From Siphonodentalium dalli (taxonomy: Eukaryota > Mollusca > Scaphopoda > Gadilida > Siphonodentaliidae): 64,000 bases of DNA. The DNA lies in contig CP136068.1 of NCBI GenBank assembly GCA_032622095.1, positions 159,359,465 to 159,423,464 of the forward strand, read 5' to 3'. The notes beneath the pieces were generated by a model, which worked only from the letters and a program-made list of their open reading frames with translations, was not told where the DNA came from and searched no databases. Below, piece by piece: positions 24,304-35,452 of the stretch. Numbering within the stretch: position 1 is the stretch's first letter; each line of letters starts with the position of its first letter. A program made the position numbers and the translations under genes.

Positions 24304-25112
24304 TCTCTTCTATATATTTTGAGAACTCCTTGTATTCGAGAGATAGCCCACACCCTCCGGACCTCAATGATATGATCGTGAATGAGTATTGATATACCCC
24401 ACTAAACTTTGACAAACACCTGTAATGGTGTGTAGATCATTTACATATCTCTCCTATATATTTTGATACAATCTATCTAATTTACATATCTCTCTTATAT
24501 ATTTATGTTTGTGTGTGTGTTGTACTTCATACAAATCTACGATTCTCGACCGATCGGGACGAAACTTGGTACGTGTGTGTAGTTTGACCAGGCGGTGGTC
24601 GTTTTCGTATTGGCGAGCCCGTGCGATGCCCGTGCAGCGCATGCGCAGACGAGATCTCGGAAACGGGTGGAGCTATCGACTTGAAATTTGCTATGTGAAT
24701 CTATCTTGCGCCGTGTACAAATTTTATCGGGTCGCCGAGCCCGTGCGACGTCCGTGCAGCGCATGCGCAGACGAGATCTCGGAAACGGGTGGAGCTATCG
24801 ACTTGAAATTTGCTATGTGAATGTATCTTGCGCCGGGTACAAATTTTATCGGGTCGCCGAGCCCGTGCGACGCCCGTGCAGCGCATGCGCAGACGAGATA
24901 TCGGAAACGGGTGGAGCTATCGACTTGAAATTTGGCATGTGAATGTATCTTGCGCCGGGTACAAATTTTCATGCGCAGACCAGATCTCGGAAACTGGTGG
25001 AGCTACCGGGTACAAATTTTTCTTATTGAAACTCGTGGAGCTAAAAATTTAAAAAAAATATATATAAATGTCATGTTTCGGACAAGCCGCCGGTGGCGGG
25101 CTAACCTGCTAG
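24304..25112 (+). mobile_element. Helitron array, unit 3
   Basis: It starts TCTCTTCTATATATTTTGAG and ends GCCGCCGGTGGCGGGC, ACCTG and CTAG at 25109-25112. Two further TC TCTCCTATATA-like starts at about 24450 and 24490 suggest fused 5' ends of older copies. The middle (24612-24975) is a 122-bp tandem repeat in three copies, plus a partial fourth, marked by CGAGCCCGTGCGACG, GCGCATGCGCAGACGAGAT and CGACTTGAAATTTG. Confidence 0.8.
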
Positions 25113-25842
25113 TCTACTATATAATTTGAGAACTACGTATATATATATATGTGTGTATATGTGTACTTCATGGAATCCAAAACGCGTGTTCAGATTGAGC
25201 TCAAATTTCGAATGTAAGTGTAAAATTTCACCAACACGGTCGTGGTCCCGCTTTGTTAAAGCTCAGAGCACCGTTTATCCAATCACAAATCACCGCAATC
25301 GGCACTTCGGGTTTAATAGCGTTGATATATAAAGAGCGTTCGTTTTCCGCAGTGTCTATATAAAGAGCGTCGTTTTCGCTATCTACTTATCTGTATGACG
25401 GGAGTCTGTAGCCTGTCGCTCGAAATATTATGCAGAGACATTTCACGACGGGAAGCGTTTGTTTTCAATTCAATGCAATGTTATCGCTCGAGCGTTGTCT
25501 GTCGTTACTAGGAAGGGGGGATTTCTACGGGTAAATTTCGTTTCGCTATCTACTTATCTGTATGACGGGAGTCTGTAGCCTGTCGCTCGAAATATTATCC
25601 AGAGACATTTCACTACGGGAAGCGTTTGTTTTCAATTCAATGTTATCGCTCGAGTGTTTTCTGTCGTTCCTAGGAAGGGGGGATTTCTACGGGTAAATTT
25701 TTCCGCCTAAACAAAATTTAAAAATAAAAAAACAATTCAGAAAAAATATATATTAAATTTTAAAAACATTAAATTCATATTAAAAAATAAAAAACAAAAA
25801 TAAATACAAACTAAATAATTAAAAAAAATTCTAACCTGCTAG
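25113..25842 (+). mobile_element. Helitron array, unit 4
   Basis: It starts TCTACTATATAATTTGAG and carries the same 167-bp duplication as unit 2 (periods starting at 25377 and 25544). It ends CTAACCTGCTAG at 25839-25842. The GC hairpin normally about 10 bp before CTAG is missing and replaced by an A-rich run, so this 3' end is internally deleted. Confidence 0.75.
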
Positions 25843-25874
25843 TCTACTATATAATTTGAGACTTCCGTATATAC

Positions 25875-25921
<47 letters not shown>

Positions 25922-26815
25922 AAGGTACTTCATAGAATCGAAAACGCGTGTACAGATTGAGCTCAAACTTCCTATGTAATCGTAAAATCACACCGACACC
26001 GCCGTGGTCGCGTTTTGGAGAAGCTCAGAGCACCCGTTCTCAGTCACACAAAACGGCACTGCGGTCGTTAAGACATCAACGATCTTTATATTGACCTTAT
26101 ACGGAGGTGTTAACAATCAACGCTCTTTATTGCAATGGACGTGTCTAAACGACTGACCCCATGCGTCCGAAATACGGATGCGGATTCCAATGGACGTGGC
26201 TAAAAGACTGACCCCATGCGTCCGAAATACGGATGCGGACGAAATGCACTTATCTCGACTTTCACGACGGGATTAATTGACTGTCCGCTCTGAAGTTTAG
26301 GACGGGGAGGCGGGTACCATGAATTAACTCATTGAAAAACAAAGAATGCGTTATCTCGGAAACTGGTGGAGCTATCGAAATTTGCTATGTGAATGTATCT
26401 TGCCCCGGATACCAATTTTATCGGGTCGCCGAGCCCGTGCGACATCAGCTTCGCGCATGCGCAGACGAGATCTCGGAAACGGGTGAAGCTATCGACTTGA
26501 AATTTGGTATGTGAATGTATCTTGCCCCATGTACGAATTTTATCGGGTCACCGAGCCCGTGCGACGCCCGTGCAGCGCGTGTGCAGACGAGATCTCGGAA
26601 ACGGGTGGAGCTATCGACTTGAAATTTGATATGTGAATGTATCTTGCCCCGGATACGAATTTTATCGGGTCACCGAGCCCGTGCGACGCAAGCTTCAAAT
26701 TCAGAAGAAAAAAAAATATTACATTTAAAAAACATTAAATTAATATTAAATAATAAACATGTCATAAAATGTCATGTTTCGGACAAACGCCGCCGGTGGC
26801 GGGCTAACCTGCTAG
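25843..26815 (+). mobile_element. Helitron array, unit 5
   Basis: It starts TCTACTATATAATTTGAG, with a TA/TG run at 25875-25920, and ends with the full GCCGCCGGTGGCGGGC hairpin and CTAG at 26812-26815. It contains a 55-bp direct repeat near 26130-26245 (GGACGTG, CTGACCCCATGCGTCCG). Two to three copies of the 121-bp unit of element 3 lie at about 26340-26695, so it appears to be a hybrid of unit 1-like ends and a unit 3-like middle. Confidence 0.8.
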
Positions 26816-27349
26816 TCTATTATATATTTTGGAAGATCTGTCTGTGTCTGTGTGTCTGTGTGTGTCTGTAATCGATGGACTTGAAAACGACCGAGCCGAT
26901 TTCGATGAAACTTGGTATGCGGGGGTATTTTCGGCCGGGGAGTGACATGGGCCTATTAATTTCCCCGTTCGACGTGACATTGACCTTGAAATCGGGTCAT
27001 TTCAAGGTCAAACGCCCGAAAATCACGGGATTTCGATGAAACTTGGTATGTGGGATACTTTCGTATGGGGAGTCTCATAAACCTATTAATTTGCCCGTGC
27101 GACGTGACATTGACCTTGAAATCGGGTCAATTCAACGTCAAATCGCCAATTTTGATGGGATTTCGACGAAATTTTATACATAGGGTAATTCAAGGTCAAA
27201 TCGGGTAAAACCGGATGGATTTCGACGGGCACGTTTGTCGGGTACTTTTGTCCGCGCAGTGTTTTGGACTTGTCAAATCGTGACCCCACTTGACCTTCAA
27301 AATGGACAACTCAAGGTCAAAGCCCGGACGAAGTCGGGTCACCTTCTAG
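26816..27349 (+). mobile_element. Helitron array, unit 6 (different family)
   Basis: It starts TCTATTATATATTTTGG and has repeated GATTTCGATGAAACTTGGTA and TGACCTTGAAATCGGGTCA segments. It ends with the hairpin CCCGGACGAAGTCGGG, then TCACCTT and CTAG at 27346-27349, followed by T. All terminal signatures of a Helitron are present, but hairpin and interior differ from units 1-5. It has no coding capacity. Confidence 0.8.
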
Positions 27350-27360
27350 TACACACACAC

Positions 27361-27369
27361 ATATATATA

Positions 27370-27413
<44 letters not shown>
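27361..27413. repeat. TA microsatellite
   Basis: A (TA)n run of about 50 bp follows the 3' end of Helitron unit 6 after a short ACACACAC stretch. Confidence 0.95.
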
Positions 27414-27415
<2 letters not shown>

Positions 27416-28694
27416 AAACATAATCGTCGTCTGTTTAACTACTATTAATAACAATATTAAAAAAAAAATAGTGTCAGTTCCAGCAACGTCGACTGTACGA
27501 TTTTAAATGATAATGTCAGAAGTACTCTCAGTTAATCTTAGTAAATACATAAATACTTGCCTTGGGCAACAGTTCGATAGTCATTCCTGATACATCGGGA
27601 CAACAATTTTGACTGTTCCCAAGAGACACATGAAATAATTGCTTACTAAATCCCAATGATTTACGAAGTAAAACTCTACTATTGGGTAACACATGCGTTT
27701 GATGTACTGCTAATTCGATAACAAGTGACGCATTTACTCCACCCTATCAGGATAGGCATGTTATTCTGAACAACTGTTTCAGGCGAGGCCTACGAAGGTC
27801 CTCACGTCGCCCAGCTGTCCCGAGACAGACTGTGTGTTTATAAACACAGACGCACATCTGTGTCTCCCTCGATTTCTTAGAGGAATCTGATGCACATGAT
27901 TATGCATCTGACTTCGTGCTAATTCAGTGATGCATAACGCATCTACTTACGCCTATGATAATACTAAATAGGCATGATATTCTGAACAAGAAGCGGGGCT
28001 TATAAGTGGTCTCTGCATTACTCCTCGGTTCATTCACATGAACTACGTGCTAATCGTTCATTTACTCCAGAACGATATGTACAAGCGCTCAGTCCTGATG
28101 AGACCTTACGCAATTCACCAGTCGTAAACATGGTGTAACAAAATGGTCGAAACACTTAACAAATTGGCAGTGTAGAGTGCTCCATGGAACGTCTCGGTCA
28201 AAGATCGGACGCGATGTTGGTATTTATCACTCTTTATAGAAAACAAAATGGAGGTTTCATTTACTTCACTGCATACAGCAGTGCTGTAGCACAGTAGTAA
28301 TAACATTATTGACCAAGTGGCAGCTTCTGAAAGTGAGAAGTGGTGCTAACAATGCTTTAGTTATTATAGTACGCGTACATTCAATTTGAACTTCCCCGCA
28401 CTGAACGAGGGTTTGTAATCTTGTTATTGGTGGTTCGTATTGTGATATTAATCACTCATATAAGTTGGATGACAATAATTTAATGTTTGAAAGATTTACT
28501 TCATCACGCTCGGGTACCATAATTCACCAGCATATCCGTTTGATATACAAGCCGGGAGACACAACATCGGTGGAATGAACATTGTTCAACACCTTGTCAT
28601 GTTGATAATTACCAACATATCGAAGCCTAGATAACTAGAAGTGGCTACATATTAATTTAAGACATCATTTCTTATTTTTATTAAATAGCTGTAA
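27414..28694. other. No gene recognised; first part is repeat flank
   Basis: The blocks CGTCGACT, TAATGTC-GAAGTAC and CAGTT at 27485-27535 match 48535-48590. A GATAGGCATGTTATTCTGAACAA block at about 27750 recurs diverged at about 27970. No coding exon was found. Confidence 0.5.
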
Positions 28695-29036
28695 GGAGAC
28701 TGTGCACTAAATCCGGCTTTTTGTGGGACCATCTACTATACACCCAATACAATATGTGTAACAAGTGAATGAATTTGAGCTGCGGCTTAGTGCAAAATAC
28801 AATCGTTTTCTCTACGAACGACGCAAACAACATGGTAATTATAATGAAAATTAATTTGTGATTGGAGTCGTAACTTCATTTTCATTTAACTACCATTATC
28901 ATTGCATCGTTCATATAGACCATACGGGTGTATTGTGCACTAATGCACGGCTCCAGTACATTCATTTGTTACATATATTATGTTGAGTATAAAAGGAGAT
29001 GGTCCCATACAATGTTGGATTTAGCGAACAGTTCCC
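28695..29036 (+). mobile_element. MITE with inverted CTGTGCACTAAATCC ends
   Basis: The left end GACTGTGCACTAAATCCGG with GGGACCATCT is matched by the inverted right end GGAGATGGTCCCATAC with GGATTTAGCGAACAGTTCCCC. The interior is also partly palindromic (CTACGAACGACGCAA, then GCATCGTTCATATAG). It is about 340 bp, non-coding, and related to 8806-9030. Confidence 0.7.
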
Positions 29037-30530
29037 CAATATGTTGCCTTCCTGAAGTGTTTAACATCCTCTGCTAGAGTTCAGTAGTATTCAAGAGTAT
29101 TTTTTCACAAATTGGAAATTTAGATCAAAGTTGTTGGGAGTACACCATCACATCCCGCCCAAAATGGCCACGGCCCTGTCATGTGCATAGCCATTACTTA
29201 CCATAAAGAACAATGAATTATGTCCTCACAGTGTTTATGTATACACCAGCACCAGACTATTACATCGTGGAAGTGAAACAGTACGTTGGCTAATATATAC
29301 AGTTTATGCATACAATGCATAAACATCTTTATGCGATCTAGCACAAATTCGTTTCATGGTACCATCGGCCGTGCGAGGAATGCTTCCTTCAATTTCAGGA
29401 TGAGCGACAGAACGCTTCATCCAATGAGCAACGAATTCGACAGAAAGACCTCATGGTATAACTAATTGAAACTCGGAGAACACATCCATTCCACCACATC
29501 GAGTTCCAGTCTATAAAGCACCTGCTCTGAAGATCCCACCCACCCACCCACGCACGGATAACACGTTACATTCATTTCACATGTTATGCATTTGTGGGGG
29601 CCTCAGCCCACGGGCTGCCCCACCTGTTATGTATATATATGCTTTTATAGGCTGGAGAGTGATGCTAGCATAGTATATACAATTACTTATATCAATTTCA
29701 ATCTCTTGTCCACTATGCATGTACCATGAGGGTTGTTTCACACATCATGCCCAGTCCTCGGTAACAACTAGAAGCATATAAACATTTACTTTTAAACACG
29801 ACTGGTTTCAAGCTGCATACAATCGGAAGACATGTACCCAATTTATTTTATATATTTTCGCTGATATTATGTTTTCAGACATTATGCACGTTTCCCAGTT
29901 CGTGTGTATGTGGTTCAAGCATCAATAAAAATGAATATATCGACTTCCCTTGGGAATATTCGAAACATTATCCACATTGAAGTTAAAATCAGCCGAGAAC
30001 ATGACTCATATATAACGTCATTAGAATAAGACAGACATTCAGGGACGAACGCTTTTTCAAGTTATGTTTTAAATCGAATTACGTTTATGGCTGAAATGGG
30101 TCATTGTCGATATAAGTTGGTGTGTTTGATACGGGTTCAGTTTGAGGCATACCGTTTCGGGTACCGGTACCCAACTTGACTATTACTGTATTTGTTTTCA
30201 GCACACATTTTCATACCAAAATCTTGCACCGGGACTACCACATGCATGGCGCACGGATATATTCATTATTAAAGAACTAATTCCTGTCTCAAATTTGCTG
30301 TTTATCAGCCTCACAACGTCATGGAATGTGATAATGTATATATATAACAAAACCCACAAAAGTCAAGCTGGGTAACGTAATGACCTTGTCCCAACTATGG
30401 GTACCCAGCGCCCCAAAATGTGGCTAGTATTTAAAACATACAATTAAGCAAACGCGTCATATTACTAACATGTTTGAAATAAAACGCGTTGTATAACCTC
30501 ACGTCGACGACCAACGTGTAACATAAACAC
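29037..30530. other. No gene recognised
   Basis: This is unique-looking sequence with short open frames only. CCCACCCACCCACGC at 29537 is a minor low-complexity tract. Confidence 0.5.
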
Positions 30531-30690
30531 CGCCTTAGATTAAACACTGCACAACGCCTTAGATTAAACACTGCACAACGCCTTAGATTAAACACTACAC
30601 AACGCCTTAGATTAAACACTGCACAACGCCTTAGATTAAACACTGCACAACGCCTTAGATTAAACACTGCACAACGCTTTAGATTAAAAG
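30531..30690 (+). repeat. Minisatellite, exact 24-bp unit, seven copies
   Basis: CGCCTTAGATTAAACACTGC followed by ACAA is repeated at an exact 24-bp period from 30531 and is almost identical in all copies, so it is recent. Because 24 is divisible by three, it yields a minus-strand frame with an 8-residue repeat (FNLRRCAV). That frame has no other coding features. Confidence 0.95.
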
Positions 30691-30699
30691 CATGTTCAG

Positions 30700-31082
30700 T
30701 TAACCCTTTACCCAATAGAACGGTCCTGTGCCAATGCATTCTCTTATATATGCGAGTCGACCATAGGTCGACTCGCATACATAAGAAATGCAGGCTTAAC
30801 ACATATTAAAAATGATAAAATTGTCAAAGAATGTAGAAAAATATTATAATTTGTTTTTAGGCAATGCATTCTCTTATATATGCGATGCGACCAATGGTCG
30901 ACTCGCATATATAAGAGAATGCATTGCCACAGGGCATAACTGTAACCATCACAATGTGGTCAATGAACAGGTTCCAATGATATTCATATTTGTATGGTGT
31001 TATTGAGACAGACCGAATATATTTTAGGCTGTTGAAGCTTTATTTGGGCGTTTTTTGGCCGTTTTGTTGGGTAAAGGGTTAA
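30700..31082 (+). mobile_element. Complete piggyBac-like MITE with double-palindrome core
   Basis: It opens TTAACCCTTTACCCAA and closes TTGGGTAAAGGGTTAA: a TTAA target duplication with CCC...GGG ends, as in piggyBac elements. It contains two copies of the 70-bp palindrome (30729-30795, partly decayed, and 30863-30932) around a short AT core, then a unique arm of about 150 bp ending in the right inverted repeat. At 383 bp with no coding capacity, it is the reference copy for the truncated elements at 5622 and 10815. Confidence 0.85.
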
Positions 31083-31383
31083 ACGTTTATCTAACGTCAC
31101 TGCAACGGGTCAATTAAAACATGTGAGTGTTTATCGCGTTTTAGGTTATGTTTATATCGAACTATACGTCAAGGAAAACTTCACATCGGAGGACGTGTTT
31201 GATAACAAACACGTTTTCAACCTCAGCGGCGAAGGCGTTTTATTAAGAGGTGAAATAAGACACAAAAGTGTCGCGAATTTCAGCACCAACATCTAAAACA
31301 AAAACAGATCCATTTTATTTTATAGCATTTTATAAAATACAACTTGATCCAGTGAGACTTTTTAAATCACGACTTTTAGCGTG

Positions 31384-31391
<8 letters not shown>

Positions 31392-31457
<66 letters not shown>
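31392..31457. repeat. TA microsatellite
   Basis: A (TA)n run of about 66 bp. The predicted polypeptide of alternating Ile and Tyr across it is an artefact. Confidence 0.95.
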
Positions 31458-31459
<2 letters not shown>

Positions 31460-31486
31460 AGTGTCCCATATGGAGCATCGCATACA

Positions 31487-31740
31487 GGGTTCGCGCTGCC
31501 ACTTGCCAAATTTGCCAAAATAATTCACATTTGGCAAAAACTATTTTCATTTGGCAAAAGTTTTGGCAGGTCACTTTTTAATTCCTCAAGCAATTTGAAA
31601 AATATTGGTCAATCATTGCCATTCATTTCTGGAAACTCTTACAACATACTATTATATTAGTGGTGTTTATAAGGTTTAGGGAAAGTTAACATCTCTATTA
31701 AGTTAATCTCATAGCATTAGCACTGATGGTTGAAGGGATT
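31487..31740 (+). repeat. Dispersed repeat rich in TTTGGCAAA motifs (copy 2)
   Basis: This is a partner of 3505-3790 with the same block order: TTCGCGCTG, ACTTGCCAAAT, AATAATTCACATTTGGCAAA, TTTTGGCAGG, then a GGGAAAGTTAA block. A further motif cluster at 31861-31920 may belong to the same element. Confidence 0.65.
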
Positions 31741-31944
31741 ACTAATCCTCCTGTGATGAGATTTGCCCTTCTGATGAAGCAGCCCTTCCACCATTGTATT
31801 GTTTGGTGATTGGCTTATTGGCTAACTGATTTTCTATCGACATCAAAAGTCGTTCAAACCGCATTTGGCAAATGCTAAACTAATTTGGCAAAAACTCTTT
31901 TCATTTGGCAAAAGTAAATTTGGTCCAGTGCGGACACTGATAAT

Positions 31945-32085
31945 ATATAATATATAATATATAAGAGAATGCACAAACTTACAATGTCAAGGTAACTACT
32001 GTTAGGTCAATGTATTCTCCTATATATGCGAGGCTCACTATGGGAGACTCGCATATATCAGATAATTCAATGGAACAGATTTTTT
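31945..32085 (+). repeat. Decayed copy of the double-palindrome core
   Basis: TATAAGAGAATGCA at 31960, then GTCAATGTATTCTCCTATATATGCGAGG and the mirrored half ACTCGCATATATCAGATAAT at 32047-32066, are degenerate forms of the MITE palindromes. A TTTTTTGCAAAATGTC flank is shared with the fragment at 14033. Confidence 0.6.
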
Positions 32086-32427
32086 TGCAAAATGTCTGGA
32101 AAGTCCAGACATGAAAGGTTTAAAATCAATAACCAACATTTAAGAGACAACCCACTCTGTCGCGTTGTATTGCATTTCGTTGACACAACACTTACACCGA
32201 CTCTCGACAAAAACAAAAAGTTCGATATAGTTCTTTGTACCGCCGTCAACAGTTCTAAAGAAGCCACTTCGGTTGTATATAATCGGTGCTACTTGCCGAT
32301 GCCATTGTATCGAGCCAAGAAACAATGTCTATTCTACGTACACACCAATGTCGAAACCCACTCGACATCACATTCGCTTTGTGTTTTATATACGCTGGAC
32401 CAACTCATTGAGCATGCGTTGTTATGA
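32080..32427 (+). CDS. Unrecognised open frame
   Basis: A frame of about 115 codons runs from the MITE fragment to a stop at 32427. It includes protein-like stretches (CRVVLHFVDTTLTPTLDKNK, TSVVYNRCYLPMPLYRAKK) and more balanced composition than its surroundings. It does not match a family I know and has no convincing splice sites, start context or repeats. It may be a remnant of a coding exon or chance. Confidence 0.2.
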   Translation, partial: FFCKMSGKSRHERFKINNQHLRDNPLCRVVLHFVDTTLTPTLDKNKKFDIVLCTAVNSSKEATSVVYNRCYLPMPLYRAKKQCLFYVHTNVETHSTSHSLCVLYTLDQLIEHALL

Positions 32428-32978
32428 TTGGAATAGCATTCAGACTGACTCGTTTGTGAAACAAAATCTCCGATAGTACTGAAGAGCCGCGAAAGTGCGT
32501 GCAGGTAACTTTATTGCGTGCGTGCATGGAACTAGATGCTATCGGGCGACTCAAATCCGATGTTCATATGTAATGTAGCTGGTGTATCGATGAAAGCAAT
32601 AGTTCCACAAAAAAAGTGCTACCGGATGTTGCAAACAAGAGGTTCCCGCTGATCCAGACAAGACTCATCGAACTGACGTGTCAAAGAAATACCGCTTTGT
32701 GAATGCAAGATTCATGAAACCACTGCCTGCATTCGTAATTAGAAATTGAAAACTGTATAGTGTTTGGGAATATAGTACTCCATTGTCTGGATAAGACAGC
32801 TCTGCATGCAGTGTGGATTTTTTAATTTAACATTTACGTCGGTTTGCATCTCGGGACCAAGCGATTTTTATTGTGATTCTGGTTGAAAAGAGAAAATAAC
32901 CGCCATCACCACAGTGGCCATACTCACCTTGTTTTCCGATAATAACATGCAACATTATTATTATTGAGATATGTACAT

Positions 32979-33302
32979 ATGAACGACGTTAGAAGTGTTA
33001 CAATTAAACACAAACAAAACATGTGTTGGTTACGCGTGTGTGATCAATTCAAATTCGGACTGATGTGTGTTTTGCTATTTCATGTTTCTGCCGTTTTTGG
33101 TTTGAATCCATTTCAACCTGCAAATCTTCTGATTGAAATTAAGCTAACAAACATTCTGAGGTGTGAGAAAATGTGTACGAGACATGAGTACTGTTCGAAC
33201 ATCGGATACAACGTAAAGACAAAAATGTGTGTTCTCTTAACTTCGATGGTTACAGGAGGAATGACCACTCCTATTGAGTGGATAGCGAGGAACGTCACGA
33301 AG
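32979..33302 (+). CDS. First coding exon of a secreted PAN/apple-domain protein
   Basis: The frame has ATG codons at 32979 and 33021. The second gives a better signal peptide: a short N-region, then LMCVLLFHVSAVFG as hydrophobic core and cleavage region. The following segment carries RCEKMC, EYC, IGYN and KMCVLL. This is the C-x3-C-x5-C-x11-C arrangement and Y-N/C-x-L signature of PAN/apple domains, which bind proteins or carbohydrates in secreted and membrane proteins. An NVT glycosylation site lies at the end. The exon stops at ACGAAG/GTAAGG, a good donor at 33303, in phase 0. The frame stays open beyond it for about 53 codons without domain character. Downstream exons are not identified with certainty; see 63754-63823. 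Confidence 0.65.
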
Positions 33303-33480
33303 GTAAGGTTTTACTTCAGAGCGAGATACGTCACGAAGTTAGGGTACACGCTAAATCCTGGAGGGCCAGCAGAATTTTACCCCTCTGTGGGTTGTACGGC
33401 TATATGGGTGTATTGTGTTTATGTTTCCATCCGAGGGGCAGAATACACACTGCAATGTTAGACAGGTATCACTTTCCGTT

Positions 33481-34131
33481 GAGTGGCCATTACATGCCCG
33501 TCCAAGAATAGTCAAACAAGCCCATCCAAGAGTGGTCATTCCGTGCCCCTCCAAGAGTGATATTTACGTGTACATGCCCCTCCAAGAGTGGTCATTGCAT
33601 GCCCCTACAATAGTGGTAATTACATGTCCCTCCAAGAGTGTTCATTGCACACCCCTCCAATAGTGATAATTACATGCCCCTCTAAGAGTGATCTTTGCAT
33701 GCCCTCCAAGTGTGGTAATTACATGCCCCTTCAAGAGTGTTCATTACATGCCCCTCCAATAGTGGTAATTACTTGCCCTTCCAAGAGTGTTCATTGCATG
33801 CCCCTCCAAACGTGGTAATTACATTGACATGCCCCTCCAAGTGTGGTAATTACATGGACATGCCCCTTCAAGAGCGGCCATTACCTACCCCTCCAATAGT
33901 GGTCATTGCATGCCCCTAGAGGAGTGGTAATTACATGCTCTTCCAAGAATGCTCATTATATGCACCTCTAAGAGTGTTAAGTACATGCCCATCAAAGAGT
34001 GGTCATTGCATGGCCATCAAAGACTCGTCATTACGTGCCCCTCCGAGAGTTGTCACAATATGCCCTCAAAGAGTGGTCATTATATGCCCCTCAAATAGTG
34101 GCCATTACATGCCCGTCCAAGAGTTGCAATT
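33481..34131 (+). repeat. Degenerate minisatellite, unit about 26-29 bp, about 24 copies
   Basis: The unit ATGCCCCTCCAAGAGTGGTC followed by ATTAC or ATTGC is repeated with substitutions and small indels. It begins about 180 bp inside the presumed first intron of the PAN-domain gene. Open frames through it (MPLQEWSLHAP-type) are by-products. Confidence 0.95.
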
Positions 34132-34404
34132 TTAAACCGATGTAGATGGCAAGAGGATCACACTCGTGTACGTTGGTGTCTTTAACTTTTTTACAGGGGC
34201 CAATTTCCTGCATTGTATCAGGCATAATATACACATTTATATGATATCAATTCGCGAAACGAAATTATACCAAGTATGTCATTCGACCACTTACACTTTT
34301 TCAAATGCATAAGCCCACAAATGCAACAACAATACGTTGTTTGCATATAATTACGCCCCGGCACATTAAAGGCACGTGCGGCGTTCCTTGCAGAAATATT
34401 CATA

Positions 34405-34890
34405 TTTGTTCAAATCGCCATCAACAGAATGAATATTAAAATATATATAGTTTTGTTCATATGTCATACATAATCGGCGTGTAAATAGTATATTGTCGTC
34501 AAGACGTACGATGGTGTACGTAAACAAGAGCCTGCTCGTGTTACAGACGGTTTGCTTCTGTTTTCATAACACAGCGCAATTTTATTGGTTAATAACACAC
34601 AATTGATATATACGCTCTTTAGTATTTCCATATCAGGAAAACAGTAACAAATAACGCTTTTTATGTTTACGATATCCGGATCTAAACAAAAGCCAGGTTA
34701 TGTAACGTTTTTTTGTTGCTTTTGTTTACTTAACAAGGGGAAAACATATGACAGTAACATACTGTTTATGCCATATTTCTGATTGATATAAGAACAAGGT
34801 GTGTCTATATTGTTTCTATTATTTCTGTTTATGGCGGTTTTTGACGGAGGTGAATACTTTAACAACATACCGCCGCCAACGCCGCCCGTA
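34405..34890. mobile_element. Palindromic MITE, relative of 3842-4206
   Basis: The right half shares TTTGTTTAC, AACAAGG, ATATAAGAACA, GTGTGTC, ATTTCTGTTTATGGCGGTTTT and ACCGCCGCCAACGC with 4020-4206. The left half has the inverted CGCCATCAACAGAA, ATTAAAATATA and GTAAATAGTATATT. It is longer and more diverged than the 3.8 kb copy. Confidence 0.55.
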
Positions 34891-35437
34891 TCTTTAAGTT
34901 TAACAAGTTAGAAAGAATTACCTCAAATATGTCCGTTGTAAATATTTTGAATTTCCGTTAGTAGAGTATTCAGTTCGAACAATTGGGCGAAATTTATGTG
35001 GTTGATTTTGCCTATAGGAAGAAAAGGTGAGATACAGGAAGTCCAAAGCCGATGAAGTCAAGATCGACTTGAAAATATACAAAATGTAACTGAAGCAGAC
35101 GAACAACTATTAATTGTGTCATTAAGCTGTACTTTTCGAATTGGAAAATACAATTTATATACAAAATGAATTTGACGTGAATCCGTCTGATGCATTGATT
35201 CTCTGCAATTATTGACAAAAACTATTTTGAGATAAATTATTATTAAAACAATGTAACAAAGCGATCGGTTTATACTTTGAAGCGAACAGTTTCAACTCAC
35301 AGAGAGAGAGGACACACCATAAACACACGTGTAAACTCGCCCGGGACAATAGACTAGCGATAACATTAACTCTGCTCGAATTACTACCCCGGTGAAAAGG
35401 CCACTTACGTGTTTATCGAGAAATACAAGCAACTAAG
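34891..35437. other. No gene recognised; left flank of LINE insertion
   Basis: This is unique AT-rich sequence. It ends at the 15-bp target duplication of the LINE that follows. A short GAGAGAGAG run is at 35300. Confidence 0.5.
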
Positions 35438-35452
35438 GCGTTGTTGGGACTT
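35438..35452. repeat. Target-site duplication of the LINE, left copy
   Basis: GCGTTGTTGGGACTT is identical to 43459-43473. Its last two T residues merge with the poly(T) that represents the element's poly(A) tail, so the exact edge is uncertain by up to two bases. Confidence 0.9.

Noticed and set aside
30531..30690. CRISPR-like array
   Set aside because: It is a pure 24-bp tandem repeat without unique spacers, in a eukaryotic context. The 6213-6338 array was rejected for the same reason.
33481..34131. Coding repeats (MPLQEWSLHAP-type frames)
   Set aside because: Units vary in length and shift frame repeatedly. The array is a minisatellite inside an intron.
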